DNA of 64,000 nt. It comes from Muraenolepis orangiensis (Eukaryota > Chordata > Actinopteri > Gadiformes > Muraenolepididae). The stretch's first letter is position 1. Each line of letters opens with the position of its first letter. The notes under the pieces were generated by a model. It worked only from the letters and a program-made list of their open reading frames with translations, was not told the origin of the DNA and searched no databases. The stretch is taken from contig CM051001.1 in assembly GCA_027704905.1 (NCBI GenBank), forward strand, positions 27,306,737 to 27,370,736, given 5' to 3'. The position numbers and the translations under genes are program-made. Positions 53,165 to 64,000 of this stretch are shown here, piece by piece.

Positions 53165-56100
53165 TAGTGTGTAGGATATAGTGTGTAGGATATAGTATGT
53201 AGGATACTAGTGTGTAGGATAGTGTGTAGGATACTAGTGTGTAGGATACTAGTGTATAGGATATAGTGTGTAGGATATAGTGTGTAGGATACTAGTGTGT
53301 AGGATACTAGTGTGTAGGATATAGTGTGTAGGATACTAGTGTGTAGGATATAGTGTGTAGGATATAGTATGCAGGATACTAGTGTGTAGGATAGTGTGTA
53401 GGATACTAGTGTGTAGGATACTAGTGTGTAGGATATAGTGTGTACGATATAGTGTGTAGGATACAGTGTGTAGGATATAGTGTATAGCATACTAGTGTGT
53501 AGGATACTAGTGTGTAGGATATAGTGTGTAGGATACAGTGTGTAGGATATAGTGTGTAGGATAGTGTGCAGGATACTAGTATGTAGGATATAGTGTGTAG
53601 GAAGTAGTTTGTAGGATACTAGTGTGTAGGATATAGTGTGTAGGATATAGTGTGTAGGATACTAGTGTGTAGGATATAGTGTGTAGGGTAGTGTGTTGGA
53701 TACTAGTGTGTAGGATACTAGTGTGTAGGATAGTGTGTAGGATATAGTGTGTAGGATATAGTGTGTAGGACACAGTGTGTAGGATATAGTGTGTAGGATG
53801 CAGTGTGTAGGATATAGTGTGTAGGATATAGAGTGTAGGATAGTGTGTAGGATACTAGTGTGTAGGATATAGTGTGTAGGATATAGTGTGTAGGATGCAG
53901 TGTGTAGGATATAGTGTGTAGGATATAGAGTGTAGGATAGTGTGTAGGATACTAGTTTGTAGGATATAGTGTGTAGGATATAGTGTGTAGGATAGTGTGT
54001 AGGATACTAGTGTGTAGGATATAGTGTGTAGGATATAGTGTGTAGGATACTAGTGTGTAGGATATAGTGTGTGTAGGATACTAGTGTGTAGGATACTAGT
54101 GTATAGGCTACTAGTGTGTAGGATACTAGTGTGTAGGATACAGTGTGTAGAATACTAGTGTGTGGGATATAGTGTGTAGGATATAGTGTGTAGGATATAG
54201 TGTGTAGGATACTAGTGTGTAGGATACTAGTGTATAGGATATAGTGTGTTGGATATAGTATGTAGGATACTAGTGTGTAGGATACTAGTGTGTAGGATAT
54301 AGTGTGTAGGATACTAGTGTGTAGGATATAGTGTGTAGGATATAGTATGCAGGATACTAGTGTGTAGGATAGTGTGTAGGATACTAGTGTGTAGGATATA
54401 GTGTGTACGATATAGTGTGTAGGATACAGTGTGTAGGATATAGTGTGTAGGATATAGTGTGTAGGACACAGTGTGTAGGATATAGTGTGTAGGATACAGT
54501 GTGTAGGATATAGTGTGTAGGATAGTGTGCAGGATACTAGTATGTAGGATATAGTGTGTAGGATGTAGTGTGTAGGATACTAGTGTGTAGGATATAGTGT
54601 GTAGGATACTAGTGTGTAGGATATAGTGTGTAGGGTAGTGTGTAGGATACTAGTGTGTAGGATACTAGTGTGTAGGATAGTGTGTAGGATATATTGTGTA
54701 GGATATAGTGTGTAGGACACAGTGTGTAGGATATAGTGTGTAGGATGCAGTGTGTAGGATATAGTGTGTAGGATATAGAGTGTAGGATAGTGTGTAGGAT
54801 ACTAGTGTGTAGGATATAGTGTGTAGGATATAGTGTGTAGGACACAGTGTGTAGGATATAGGGTGTAGGATGCAGTGTGTAGGATATAGTGTGTAGGATA
54901 TAGAGTGTAGGATAGTGTGTAGGATACTAGTTTGTAGGATATAGTGTGTAGGATATAGTGTGTAGGATAGTGTGTAGGATACTAGTGTGTAGGATATAGT
55001 GTGTAGGATAGTGTGTAGGATACTAGTGTGTAGGATATAGTGTGTAGGATATAGTGTGTAGGATACTAGTGTGTAGGATATAGTGTGTAGGATATAGTGT
55101 GTAGGATACTAGTGTGTAGGATATAGTGTGTAAGATATAGTGTGTAGGATACTAGTGTGTATACACACTAGTATCCTATACACTAGTATCCTATAGGATA
55201 CTAGTGTATAGGATACTAGTGTGTAGGATACTAGTGTGTAGGACACAGTGTATAGAATACTAGTGTGTGGGATATAGTGTGTAGGATATAGTGTGTAGGA
55301 TATAGTGTGTAGGATACTAGTGTGTAGGATATAGTGTGTAGGATATTAGTGTGTAGGATACTAGTGTGTAGGATACTAGTGTGTAGGATATTAGTGTGTA
55401 GGATACTAGTGTGTAGGATACTAGTGTGTAGGATACTAGTGTGTAGGATATAGTGTGTAGGATACTAGTGTGTAGGATATAGTGTGTAGGATACTAGTGT
55501 GTAGGATAGTGTGTAGAATACTAGTGTGTATACTAATGTATAGGATAGTGTGTAGAATACTAGTGTGTAGAATACTAGTGTGTAGGATACTAGTGCGTAG
55601 GATATAGTGTGTAGGATACCGTGTGTAGGATAGTGTGTAGGATACTAGTTTGTAGGATATAGTGTGTAGGATATAGTGTGTAGGATACAGTGTGTCGGAT
55701 ATAGTGTGTAGGATAGTGTGTAGGATACTAGTGTGTAGGATACAGTGTGTAGGATATAGTGTGTAGGATACTAGTGTGTAGGATATAGTGTGTAGGATAT
55801 AGTGTGTAGGATACAGTGTGTAGGATATAGTGTGTAGGATAGTGTGTAGGATACTAGTGTATAGGATATAGTGTGTAGGATATAGTGTGTAGGATACTAG
55901 TGTGTAGGATATAGTGTGTAGGATATAGTGTGTAGGATACTAGTGTGTAGGATATAGTGTGTAGGATATAGTGTGTAGGATACTAGTGTGTAGGATACTA
56001 GTGTATAGGATACTAGTGTGTAGGATACTAGTGTGTAGGATACAGTGTGTAGGATATAGTGTGTAGGATACTAGTGTGTAGGATATAGTGTGTAGGATAC

Positions 56101-57615
56101 TAGTGTGTAGGATATAGTGTGTAGGATACTAGTGTGTAGGATAGTGTGTAGAATACTAGTGTGTATACTAATGTATAGGATAGTGTGTAGAATACTAGTG
56201 TGTAGAATACTAGTGTGTAGGATACTAGTGCGTAGGATATAGTGTGTAGGATACCGTGTGTAGGATAGTGTGTAGGATACTAGTTTGTAGGATATAGTGT
56301 GTAGGATATAGTGTGTAGGATACAGTGTGTCGGATATAGTGTGTAGGATAGTGTGTAGGATACTAGTGTGTAGGATACAGTGTGTAGGATATAGTGTGTA
56401 GGATACTAGTGTGTAGGATATAGTGTGTAGGATATAGTGTGTAGGATACAGTGTGTAGGATATAGTGTGTAGGATAGTGTGTAGGATACTAGTGTATAGG
56501 ATATAGTGTGTAGGATATAGTGTGTAGGATACTAGTGTGTAGGATATAGTGTGTAGGATATAGTGTGTAGGATACTAGTGTGTAGGATATAGTGTGTAGG
56601 ATATAGTGTGTAGGATACTAGTGTGTAGGATACTAGTGTATAGGATACTAGTGTGTAGGATACTAGTGTGTAGGATACAGTGTGTAGGATATAGTGTGTA
56701 GGATATAGTGTGTAGGATACTAGTGTGTAGGATATAGTGTGTAGGATACTAGTGTGTAGGATATAGTGTGTAGGGTACTAGTGTGTAGGATACTAGTTTG
56801 TAGGATAATAGTGTGTAGGATACTAGTGTGTAGGATACTAGTGTGTAGGATACAGTGTGTAGGATATTAGTGTGTAGGATACTAGTGTGTAGGATATTAG
56901 TGTGTAGGATACTAGGGTGTAGGATACTAGTGTGTAGGATATAGTGTGTAGGATACTAGTGTGTAGGATATAGTGTGTAGGATACTAGTGTGTAGGATAC
57001 AGTGTGTAGGATAGTGTGTAGGATATAGTGTGTAGGATACTAGTGTGTAGGATATAGTGTGTAGGATACAGTGTGTAGGATATAGTGTGTAGGATATAGT
57101 GTGTAGGATAGTGTGTAGGATACTAGTGTGTAGGATACTAGTGTGTAGGATACAGTGTGTAGGATACTAGTGTGTAGGATACAGTGTGTAGGATACTAGT
57201 GTAGGATACAGTGTGTAGGATACTAGTGTGTAGGATAGTGTGTAGGATAGTGTGTAGAATACCCATGTGTAGGATACTAATGTGTAGGATAGTGTGTAGG
57301 ATACTAGTGTGTAGAATACTAGTGTGTAGGATATAGTGTGTAGGATACTAGTGTGTAGGATATAGTGTGTAGGATACTAGTGTGTAGGATAGTGTGTGGG
57401 ATAATGTGTAGGATATAGTGTGTAGGATAGTGTGTAGGATATTAGTGTGTAGAATACTAGTGTGTAGGATATAGTGTATAGGATACTAGTGTGTAGGATA
57501 TAGTGTGTAGGATACTAGTGTGTAGGATAGTGTGTAGGATGTAGTGTGTAGGATACTAGTGTGTAGGATACTAGTGTGTAGGATATAGTGTGTAGGATAC
57601 TAGTGTGAAGGATAG
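53165..57615. repeat. 4.4-kb minisatellite of GTGTGTAGGATATA / GTGTGTAGGATACTA units
   Basis: About 290 units of 13 to 16 bp mixing TAGTGTGTAGGATA, TAGTGTGTAGGATAC and TGCAG or ACACAG variants. Rare words recur at fixed distance: TACTAATGTA at 55531 and 56166 (635 bp), and GTATGCAGG at about 53368 and 54346 (978 bp). These show large block duplications. An inverted patch lies at 55160-55220. Confidence 0.97.
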
Positions 57616-58450
57616 TATGGAGCGTCCTTAGCATGGAGAGTCGTTAGCATGGAGCGTCGTTAGCGTAGCGTACCGTTCCATCCTATCCCTGTGAATGTGT
57701 GTAACCTACAGAACCTCATGGTCACAGGACGGTAGCACATCGAAGTGTTACAACGTAACAGCGTAGTGGAACAAAGAACACACAATAATAGAATAATATA
57801 ATGGGCTGTCGCTTCGCTGCGTAGATTAATCTAGATATATACGACAGGGACTGGTTGATGTCTTGCCCATGGGTTTGGGCAAAAAGAGTGAAAGCTCTGT
57901 CCTCGATACTTTGAAACGTGCTGCCAAATGGCGCTTCGACATTCGGGAAGTCTGCGGAAAATCTACGAAGATCCACGTTGGAGGATTTTCGTCATTCGTC
58001 TTTTCCCCGTGGATATATTCAGCTTTTTTAACATATTTGCAACATTTACACTCAGTTTTCGCATTTTTCCCGGCGGTTCACGTACACATGGCATCGGAAA
58101 CGCTAAGCTGCCCCCAAAAGTGGACCCGTTAACGTGGCGTGTAAACGTATAAACGTATAAACAAAGCTCTTCAGGTGCAGGTGCAGCTGAACGCAGCAGA
58201 ACTGTGAGTTCATCTTCAGACAAAGAACACAGCAAACGAGGCAAGGAGGCAAGGAGGAGGAGGAGGAGCCAACACTTATCCCCGACTCCTGAACACACTT
58301 TGAACATAATCGCGCCGATAGTCTCAGCCGGGGGTCTCCTAACGTCCGTCTGCCCGGCGGGGGGGGCGTCGTTTCCCGGCCTCTGATGGAGGGGTCACCT
58401 GCGGCGATGGCGCTCCTCTTCCTGGGCCTAACGGCTCTAAGTTTCAATAA
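57616..58450. other. single-copy stretch, possible decayed transposon or regulatory DNA
   Basis: Includes CGTACACATGGCATCGGAAACG and GTGTAAACGTATAAACGTAT, which resemble sequence near ends of fish DNA transposons. Short frames overlap on both strands and no family is recognised. Confidence 0.35.
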
Positions 58451-59440
58451 CGCCGGCCGCCAAGCACCTCCTAGCTTCGGAGCTTAGGTCGCGCTCCTGG
58501 CGGGAGGCGCCGGCTTCCCGCCAGAATATATCTCCTCCTCCTTGTCCACGGAGACACATAACACCTCCTCTCTGAGTGGAGGTCTGGGGGGCAGGGGGGG
58601 GGGGGGGGGTCTCCCACGGCATTCTGGGTAATCAGCGTCTGCATCATCATCATCATCTTCATCTTCATCATAATCATCATCCTCACCAGGCTTCAGCTGC
58701 AGAGCATTACGTCCTCTCCTCCTCCGAGAGGCTGTGGTTGTCGTGGCGACGGGGGTCCGGGGGGGGTAGCTGTGTGAGGTCAAAGGTAACCCTGACGCCA
58801 TGTTTGAGCCCCTCCCCCTCCACCACTGTGAGTGCTTTAAGAGGGGAGATGGGAATACACTGCCTGGGGAAATGAGATTATCATCATAAGCAGCGAGACG
58901 AGGGCGTTTAAATGTACAAAAAGCGCACAAAAAGTGATATTTTATTACAGAAATGGAGGCTTTTAGAAATTACTGGAAAAACCAGGAAAATGTGTCTGAG
59001 AGGAGCGTGATGCTAATGCGGTTAGCCTGATGTGTCCTGTCCTCTTCACACCCAGTGCACAACTTCATCTTGGGTGGAAAAACCACTTTGTTGCTATTAC
59101 TGAAGCATTCAGCAGCGAGACGGGAGGATGGGGAGGAGGTGGTGCCTGGTCCTCCACCGCCCCCCCGCTCCACCCCTGATGGGGTTACGCCGTCCCGAGC
59201 TCTCGGGTTGCCGCCGGGTGGTTAGCCTAGCGCTAAACGTGACCGCGGCAACATTAAGTGGACCGTAGTAGCATTAAGGTGCAGGGTAATCGGTACTACA
59301 TACTACAGCAGCTACATTTAGCCGCGCACTAGATGTAGCTGCTACGCTACGGAGGGTAGCAGGGCTGCACTAATGAAAATAGCTAAAGCTGGATAGCAGC
59401 GCTAGTGAGGATGTGTGAGTGTTCGTATCACATGAAGGCC
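58451..59440. other. non-coding stretch, no gene assigned
   Basis: GC-rich first half with poly-G at 58598-58610 and CATCAT repeats at 58644-58680. The second half carries GCTAATGCGGTTAGCC and repeated GCTA words. No supported exon. Confidence 0.4.
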
Positions 59441-59444
59441 GACA

Positions 59445-59530
59445 GCCTCCCAGCCTCCCAGCCTCCCAGCCTCCCCGCCTCCCAGCCTCCCCGCCTCCCA
59501 GCCTCCCAGCCACCCAGCCTCCCAGCCTCA
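59445..59530. repeat. CCTCCCAG minisatellite
   Basis: About ten copies of GCCTCCCA with GCCTCCCC variants. Confidence 0.92.
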
Positions 59531-59599
59531 GACCTCATGTCTCTGTGCTGCTTGGTTGGGAAATCCTCAAGAAGATCCTTTGTTTTAGTTGATAAATAC

Positions 59600-59755
59600 A
59601 TTCAATATCTATCTATATATCTAATGATATAATAAATAATATATACCTAATGATATAACATACAATATTTATCTAATGATATAATATATAATATATGATA
59701 AGTATCTAACGATATAATATATAATATATATATATATATATAATAATATGATGAG
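59600..59755. repeat. ATCTAATGATATAATA-rich AT repeat
   Basis: Repeated TAATGATATAA words ending in a TA run. Confidence 0.8.
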
Positions 59756-60179
59756 ATTCATTCCTGGTAGAGGTGTGAATGGAACCAAACTAATAATTAT
59801 AAAAAATCCTAGTATATATAAACTATGTATAATAATACCTTGAATCCACGACACTCAGACATGTCAGATGAAATGAAGGTAACGTCACAACAGAACTAAT
59901 ATACAAAACTAAATATAGCAAACAATATAATAACAATTGTATAAAGATTCATAGAAAGTATAAAAAATGCCTTTTGCCAAATGCATGTGTTAAGAAGGGA
60001 TGTCAAAGATAGTTATAGTATATTATAGTATATTATATAGTATATTATACTATAGTACAGTATATGAACATCTAAACCACTGGGGCGTTCTCAAACCTGC
60101 CTCACACATCGAGGTGTGTCTTCCTGACTCCTCCCCCCTCGCCGTACTCCCGTCCGTAGCTCCTCCCCCTCCCCCCCAG

Positions 60180-60440
60180 CGCTCTAATAGGTAACATTAG
60201 CCGGACGCTAATGGCGCCGATGGCTACGCTAGTACAGATCAGTGGGGCGAGGCGGTCATTAACCATAATTACCTCCAGCTAATCCACTTCCAGGCGCTAC
60301 AAAATAAACAGCCAGCCCCATTAGAGGAGCTGACAGTCAGCCTGCAAGTGGCCTGTGGCTCCTCCTCAGGCTCCTCTGGCAGGGACCTGGGGGCCCCCAG
60401 GGGCCCCTGGGGCGGGAGCTTCCACCTGATGGCTCTGCTG
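60180..60440. other. candidate conserved non-coding element
   Basis: Includes GCGGTCATTAACCATAATTA, CCTCCAGCTAATCCACTTCC and CATTAGAGGAGCTGACAGTC: clustered TAAT cores in compact single-copy DNA. No reading frame of known family. Enhancer function is inferred only. Confidence 0.4.
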
Positions 60441-60442
60441 GT

Positions 60443-60447
<5 letters not shown>

Positions 60448-60506
<59 letters not shown>
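60448..60506. repeat. (GA)n microsatellite
   Basis: About 29 GA dimers. Confidence 0.95.
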
Positions 60507-60508
<2 letters not shown>

Positions 60509-60695
60509 AGGTACCAGCTACACACTGGTACTGCTGGTACTGCTGTTTTGTTTGGCTGCCTCCCCCTTCCCCTCTCCCCCCTCTCCCCCCTCTCCCCCCT
60601 CCCTCCCTGGACCCAGATGGTGCTCATTTTGACCTCCTCTCTGTTCCTCCCCCCCCATACCCACGTCCCATTCAGCCTATGCCTGCAGGCGTTTT

Positions 60696-60780
<85 letters not shown>

Positions 60781-60790
60781 ACACACACAG
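60696..60790. repeat. (CA)n microsatellite
   Basis: About 45 CA dimers with two CTCA interruptions. Confidence 0.95.
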
Positions 60791-60869
60791 CCATAATTGT
60801 CTCTTGTCCCCACAGTTCTAAGCTAAATCAAGTGCGTTGCATGTTCTGTGTTATGGACACTGCATGTTG

Positions 60870-61195
60870 TAGTGAATGTTATCGTGGGTCTTACAGTCAA
60901 TGTTATAGAGAACGTTGAACCAAATGCTAAGGTTGTATCAGTGAATATTATAGTAGATGTTATAGTGAATATTATAGTGAATGTTCTAGTGGTATTTGTG
61001 AATGTTATAGTGCTAATCGTGTGTGCTATAGTGAATGTTATAGTGGTAGTGGTGCATATTATATTGAATGTTATAGTGAATGTTATAGTGGTACTGGTGC
61101 ATATTATATTGAATGTTATAGTGAATGTTATAGTGGTAGTGGTGCATATTATATTGAATGTTATAGTGAATGTTATAGTGGTAAAAGTGTATGTT
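60870..61195. repeat. GAATGTTATAGT minisatellite
   Basis: Diverged copies of TGAATGTTATAG with GGTAGTGGTGCATATTATAT units. Confidence 0.85.
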
Positions 61196-61284
61196 AAGAT
61201 GTTAATACTCTTAACATGGACCCTGTTAGGAGTGTGGGTGCGGTTTGTCCGATGTGAGAAGGCGGGACATAAGGAGAGCTGTCA

Positions 61285-61545
61285 GAGTAATGTGATACTA
61301 TGTGATAGTAATGTGATACTATGTGATAGTAATGTGATACTATGTGATAGTAATGTGATACTATGTGATAGCAATGTGATACTATGTGATAGTAATGTGA
61401 TACTATGTGATAGTAATGTGATACTATGTGATAGTAATGTGATACTATGTGATAGCAATGTGATACTATGTGATAGTAATGTGATACTATGTGATAGTAA
61501 TGTGATACTATGTGATAGTAATGTGATACTATGTGATAGTAATGC
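61285..61545. repeat. 21-bp minisatellite AGTAATGTGATACTATGTGA
   Basis: Twelve to thirteen nearly perfect copies. The 21-base unit keeps frames open on both strands (SNVILCD and TLLSHSI). Confidence 0.95.
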
Positions 61546-61699
61546 GACTGTAGGAAGAAAAAACAGAATCTCGGACATTTTGGGGATTTAGAAATCCCAG
61601 CCTGACGGTCACACGTATATAACGGACGTATATAACATATATTACAGTTTATAACATGATAATGCTATGATAACCATGCTATGAAAGTTTATAACATGA

Positions 61700-62316
61700 C
61701 AATGCTACGACAGCTAAGCTATGCCAGTTGAAATGCTAGCAGCGTGTGCTGGCATGGGGCTAGGTTTAGAGCCAGGTGCTACGGTCTTGGCTAGCTTCCA
61801 CGCGTTATTGTTCTTCTCTTCATGTTCTCCATGTGAGGATGTTGATGAAGGGCATCCATCCAACGCTATAAACCGCCGGTCGGAGACAATAAAAGATACT
61901 ATAACAATAACAATAAAGAGGCTTTGTTGCCGCGCCGCTTGTCAGCTACGCTAGCGTTAGCGTGTCATCAGCTGCCTGCTTGATGTCGGTTGATTGTCGT
62001 GTTAACGGCTTCTGGAGCCCTTAGAGGTTAACCACCGCAGTACTTTAGCTATAGGTAGCTTCGTGTCAGCGAAGCTATAGCTTGCTTGGTGCACGCAAAC
62101 ATATAGGTTCCGAAAACAGCAAAAGCAGCAGAATGTAATTCCCTCCCAATTAGACGTCTCCGTGGTAACGAGGTCCAGCGGCGGTTCATTAGTTTCCCGC
62201 CGCTCCACCGACAGGAAACTCAACTCATCAGACGGCGGCGAGACTTCAGTTCACGCCGTCGTGGACGGACCACACAATAAACACAGCGGGGCGAGCGAGG
62301 GAACAGGGAAACGCAT

Positions 62317-62349
<33 letters not shown>

Positions 62350-62480
62350 AACTAACTTCTAGCTCGGTCTATCATCACAGCCAATGGGCTTCAGCCTGAC
62401 TTTATTGGCTCATCACGAAGAGCGACGGCTAATTGCTGCTAGCAGAGATCCTGTTGGCGAGTATTAGCTGGAAGTCCAAC
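61700..62480. other. single-copy stretch, candidate regulatory DNA
   Basis: Contains CAGCTACGCTAGCGTTAGCG, GCAGAATGTAATTCCCTCCC, AATTAGACGTC and GGCTAATTGCTGCTAGC, plus a GA run at 62318-62347. No coding exon recognised. Confidence 0.35.
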
Positions 62481-62514
62481 CACCGTCTCTGGTGCCGCCT
62501 TCCTGCTAATGGTT

Positions 62515-62680
62515 CTGTTGTGCTGTTGTGTTGTTGTTATTCTGTCTTGTTGTCTTGTAGGTGTGTTGTTATTCTGTCTTGTTGTCTTGTAGGTGTGTTG
62601 TTATTCTGTCTTGTTGTCTTGTAGGTGTGTTGTTATTCTGTCTTGTTGTCTTGTAGGTGTGTTGTTATTCTGTCTTGTTG
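62515..62680. repeat. 32-bp minisatellite, left block
   Basis: About five copies of TTGTTATTCTGTCTTGTTG plus TCTTGTAGGTGTG. The related array continues from 63005 after a LINE tail. Confidence 0.93.
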
Positions 62681-62682
62681 TT

Positions 62683-63000
62683 CAAGATTCAAGATTCAAG
62701 ATTCAAGATAACTTTATTTATCCCGATGGAAATTAAGGTGCAACAGTTGAAACAGGGGGAATAAATGCACACAAAATATACTAATACCTAAAAACTAAAT
62801 AACAACAAACTAAACTAAACTAAACTAGTATAAACAAAATATAACTAAATGAACTCTAAATTAAATCTAAATGTATTGATAGATGAATTGCACAATTATG
62901 AATTTACAGTATTATTCCAGTAATACGTAGGTATATACAATACACAACAATACGTATGGTGCAAATTGGCAGAAATAAAATACTAATAATTAACTCAGAT
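62683..63000 (-). mobile_element. LINE 3' tail inside the 32-bp array
   Basis: Starts with four AAGATTC repeats, then AAGATAACTTTATTTATCCC, the common inverse of a fish LINE 3' end. The body is AT-rich and non-coding. Confidence 0.75.
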
Positions 63001-63004
63001 GAAT

Positions 63005-64000
63005 ACTGAATGTTGTCTTGTAGTTGTGTAGTTCTTCTGTCTTGTTGTCTATTAGTCGTGTAGTTCTTCTGTCTTGTTGTCTATTAGTCGTGTAGTTCTT
63101 CTGTCTTGTTGCCTATTAGTCGTGTAGTTCTTCTGTCTTGTTGTCTATTAGTCGTGTAGTTCTTCTGTCTTGTTGTCTATTAGTCGTGTAGTTCTTCTGT
63201 CTTGTTGCCTATTAGTCGTGTAGTTCTTCTGTCTTGTTGTCTATTAGTCGTGTAGTTCTTCTGTCTTGTTGTCTTGTTGCCTATTAGTCGTGTAGTTCTT
63301 CTGTCTTGTTGCCTATTAGTCGTGTAGTTCTTCTGTCTTGTTGTCTATTAGTCGTGTAGTTCTTCTGTCTTGTTGCCTATTAGTCGTGTAGTTCTTCTGT
63401 CTTGTTGTCTATTAGTCGTGTAGTTCTTCTGTCTTGTTGCCTATTAGTCGTGTAGTTCTTCTGTCTTGTTGTCTATTAGTCGTGTAGTTCTTCTGTCTTG
63501 TTGTCTTGTTGCCTATTAATTGTGTAGTTCTTCTGTCTTGTTGCCTATTAATTGTGTAGTTATTCTGTCTTGTTGTCTATTAGTCGTGTAGTTCTTCTGT
63601 CTTGTTGTCTTGTTGCCTATTAATTGTGTAGTTCTTCTGTCTTGTTGCCTATTAATTGTGTAGTTATTCTGTCTTGTTGCCTATTAATTGTGTAGTTCTT
63701 CTGTCTTGTTGTCTATTAGTTGTGTAGTTCTTCTGTCTTGTTGTCTATTAGTCGTGTAGTTCTTCTGTCTTGTTGTCTTGTTGCCTATTAATTGTGTAGT
63801 TATTCTGTCTTGTTGCCTATTAATTGTGTAGTTCTTCTGTCTTGTTGTCTTGTTGCCTATTAATTGTGTAGTTCTTCTGTCTTGTTGTCTATTAGTCGTG
63901 TAGTTCTTCTGTCTTGTTGTCTATTAGTCGTGTAGTTCTTCTGTCTTGTTGCCTATTAGTCGTGTAGTTCTTCTGTCTTGTTGTCTATTAGTCGTGTAGT
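63005..64000. repeat. 32-bp minisatellite, right block, runs off the window
   Basis: More than 30 copies of GTGTAGTTCTTCTGTCTTG plus TTGTCTATTAGTC. Variants TGCC and AATTGTG alternate, and extra TTGTCTTG insertions recur. Confidence 0.97.

Noticed and set aside
60848..61591. 247-aa frame with NVIV and SNVILCD repeats
   Set aside because: Covers two tandem arrays whose units are multiples of three; there is no non-repeat domain.

Overview
The window reads as nuclear DNA of a ray-finned (teleost) fish. It has spliced genes with GT-AG (and two GC-AG) introns, 5'-truncated L2/Rex-type LINE tails, tRNA-derived SINE pieces, hAT elements with 8-bp target duplications, a Ty3/Gypsy LTR element and a very high density of micro- and minisatellites. 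The extreme simple-repeat density recalls gadiform (cod-like) fishes, but that is only a guess.

Three genes can be supported, all in the left 35 kb. il21 (plus strand, six coding exons, 1503-4731, 145 aa) and il2 (plus strand, four coding exons, 17526-19113, 140 aa) are four-helix cytokines of the common gamma-chain family. adad1 (minus strand, twelve coding exons, 34455-26797, 551 aa) is the germ-cell RNA-binding pseudo-deaminase also called Tenr. All splice phases close and every exon joins in frame. Order and orientation (il21> il2> <adad1) match the human IL21-IL2-ADAD1 block, which supports orthology. Both cytokine genes have a TATA box with a GGAAAA (NFAT-type) core 50-70 bp upstream, and AU-rich 3' untranslated regions.

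Between il21 and il2 (5.1-17.4 kb) lie LINE tails, a THAP-like fragment, a palindromic GGGCGATTTAGCC cluster, a 2.4-kb internally deleted Gypsy element with 229/230-bp LTRs, an unidentified exon-like segment present twice in inverted orientation, and a 1.4-kb array of a 22-bp unit. Between il2 and adad1 (19.5-26.4 kb) lie microsatellites, a 33-bp array, two hAT elements with exact 8-bp target duplications and a 630-bp foldback sequence. The adad1 introns are full of tandem repeats that often touch the splice sites; one 1.2-kb array consists of reiterated copies of the splice acceptor of the adjoining exon.

From 35 to 64 kb I find no protein-coding gene. This part alternates tandem arrays (the largest 4.4 kb, 53.2-57.6 kb) and LINE fragments with non-repetitive, homeobox-motif-rich stretches (40.5-45.2, 57.6-59.4, 60.1-60.4, 61.7-62.4 kb) that look like conserved non-coding regulatory DNA, though this cannot be proved without alignment. 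The expected mammalian neighbour of ADAD1 (KIAA1109/BLTP1) is not recognisable here. I see no prokaryotic-type system, CRISPR array or RNA gene.
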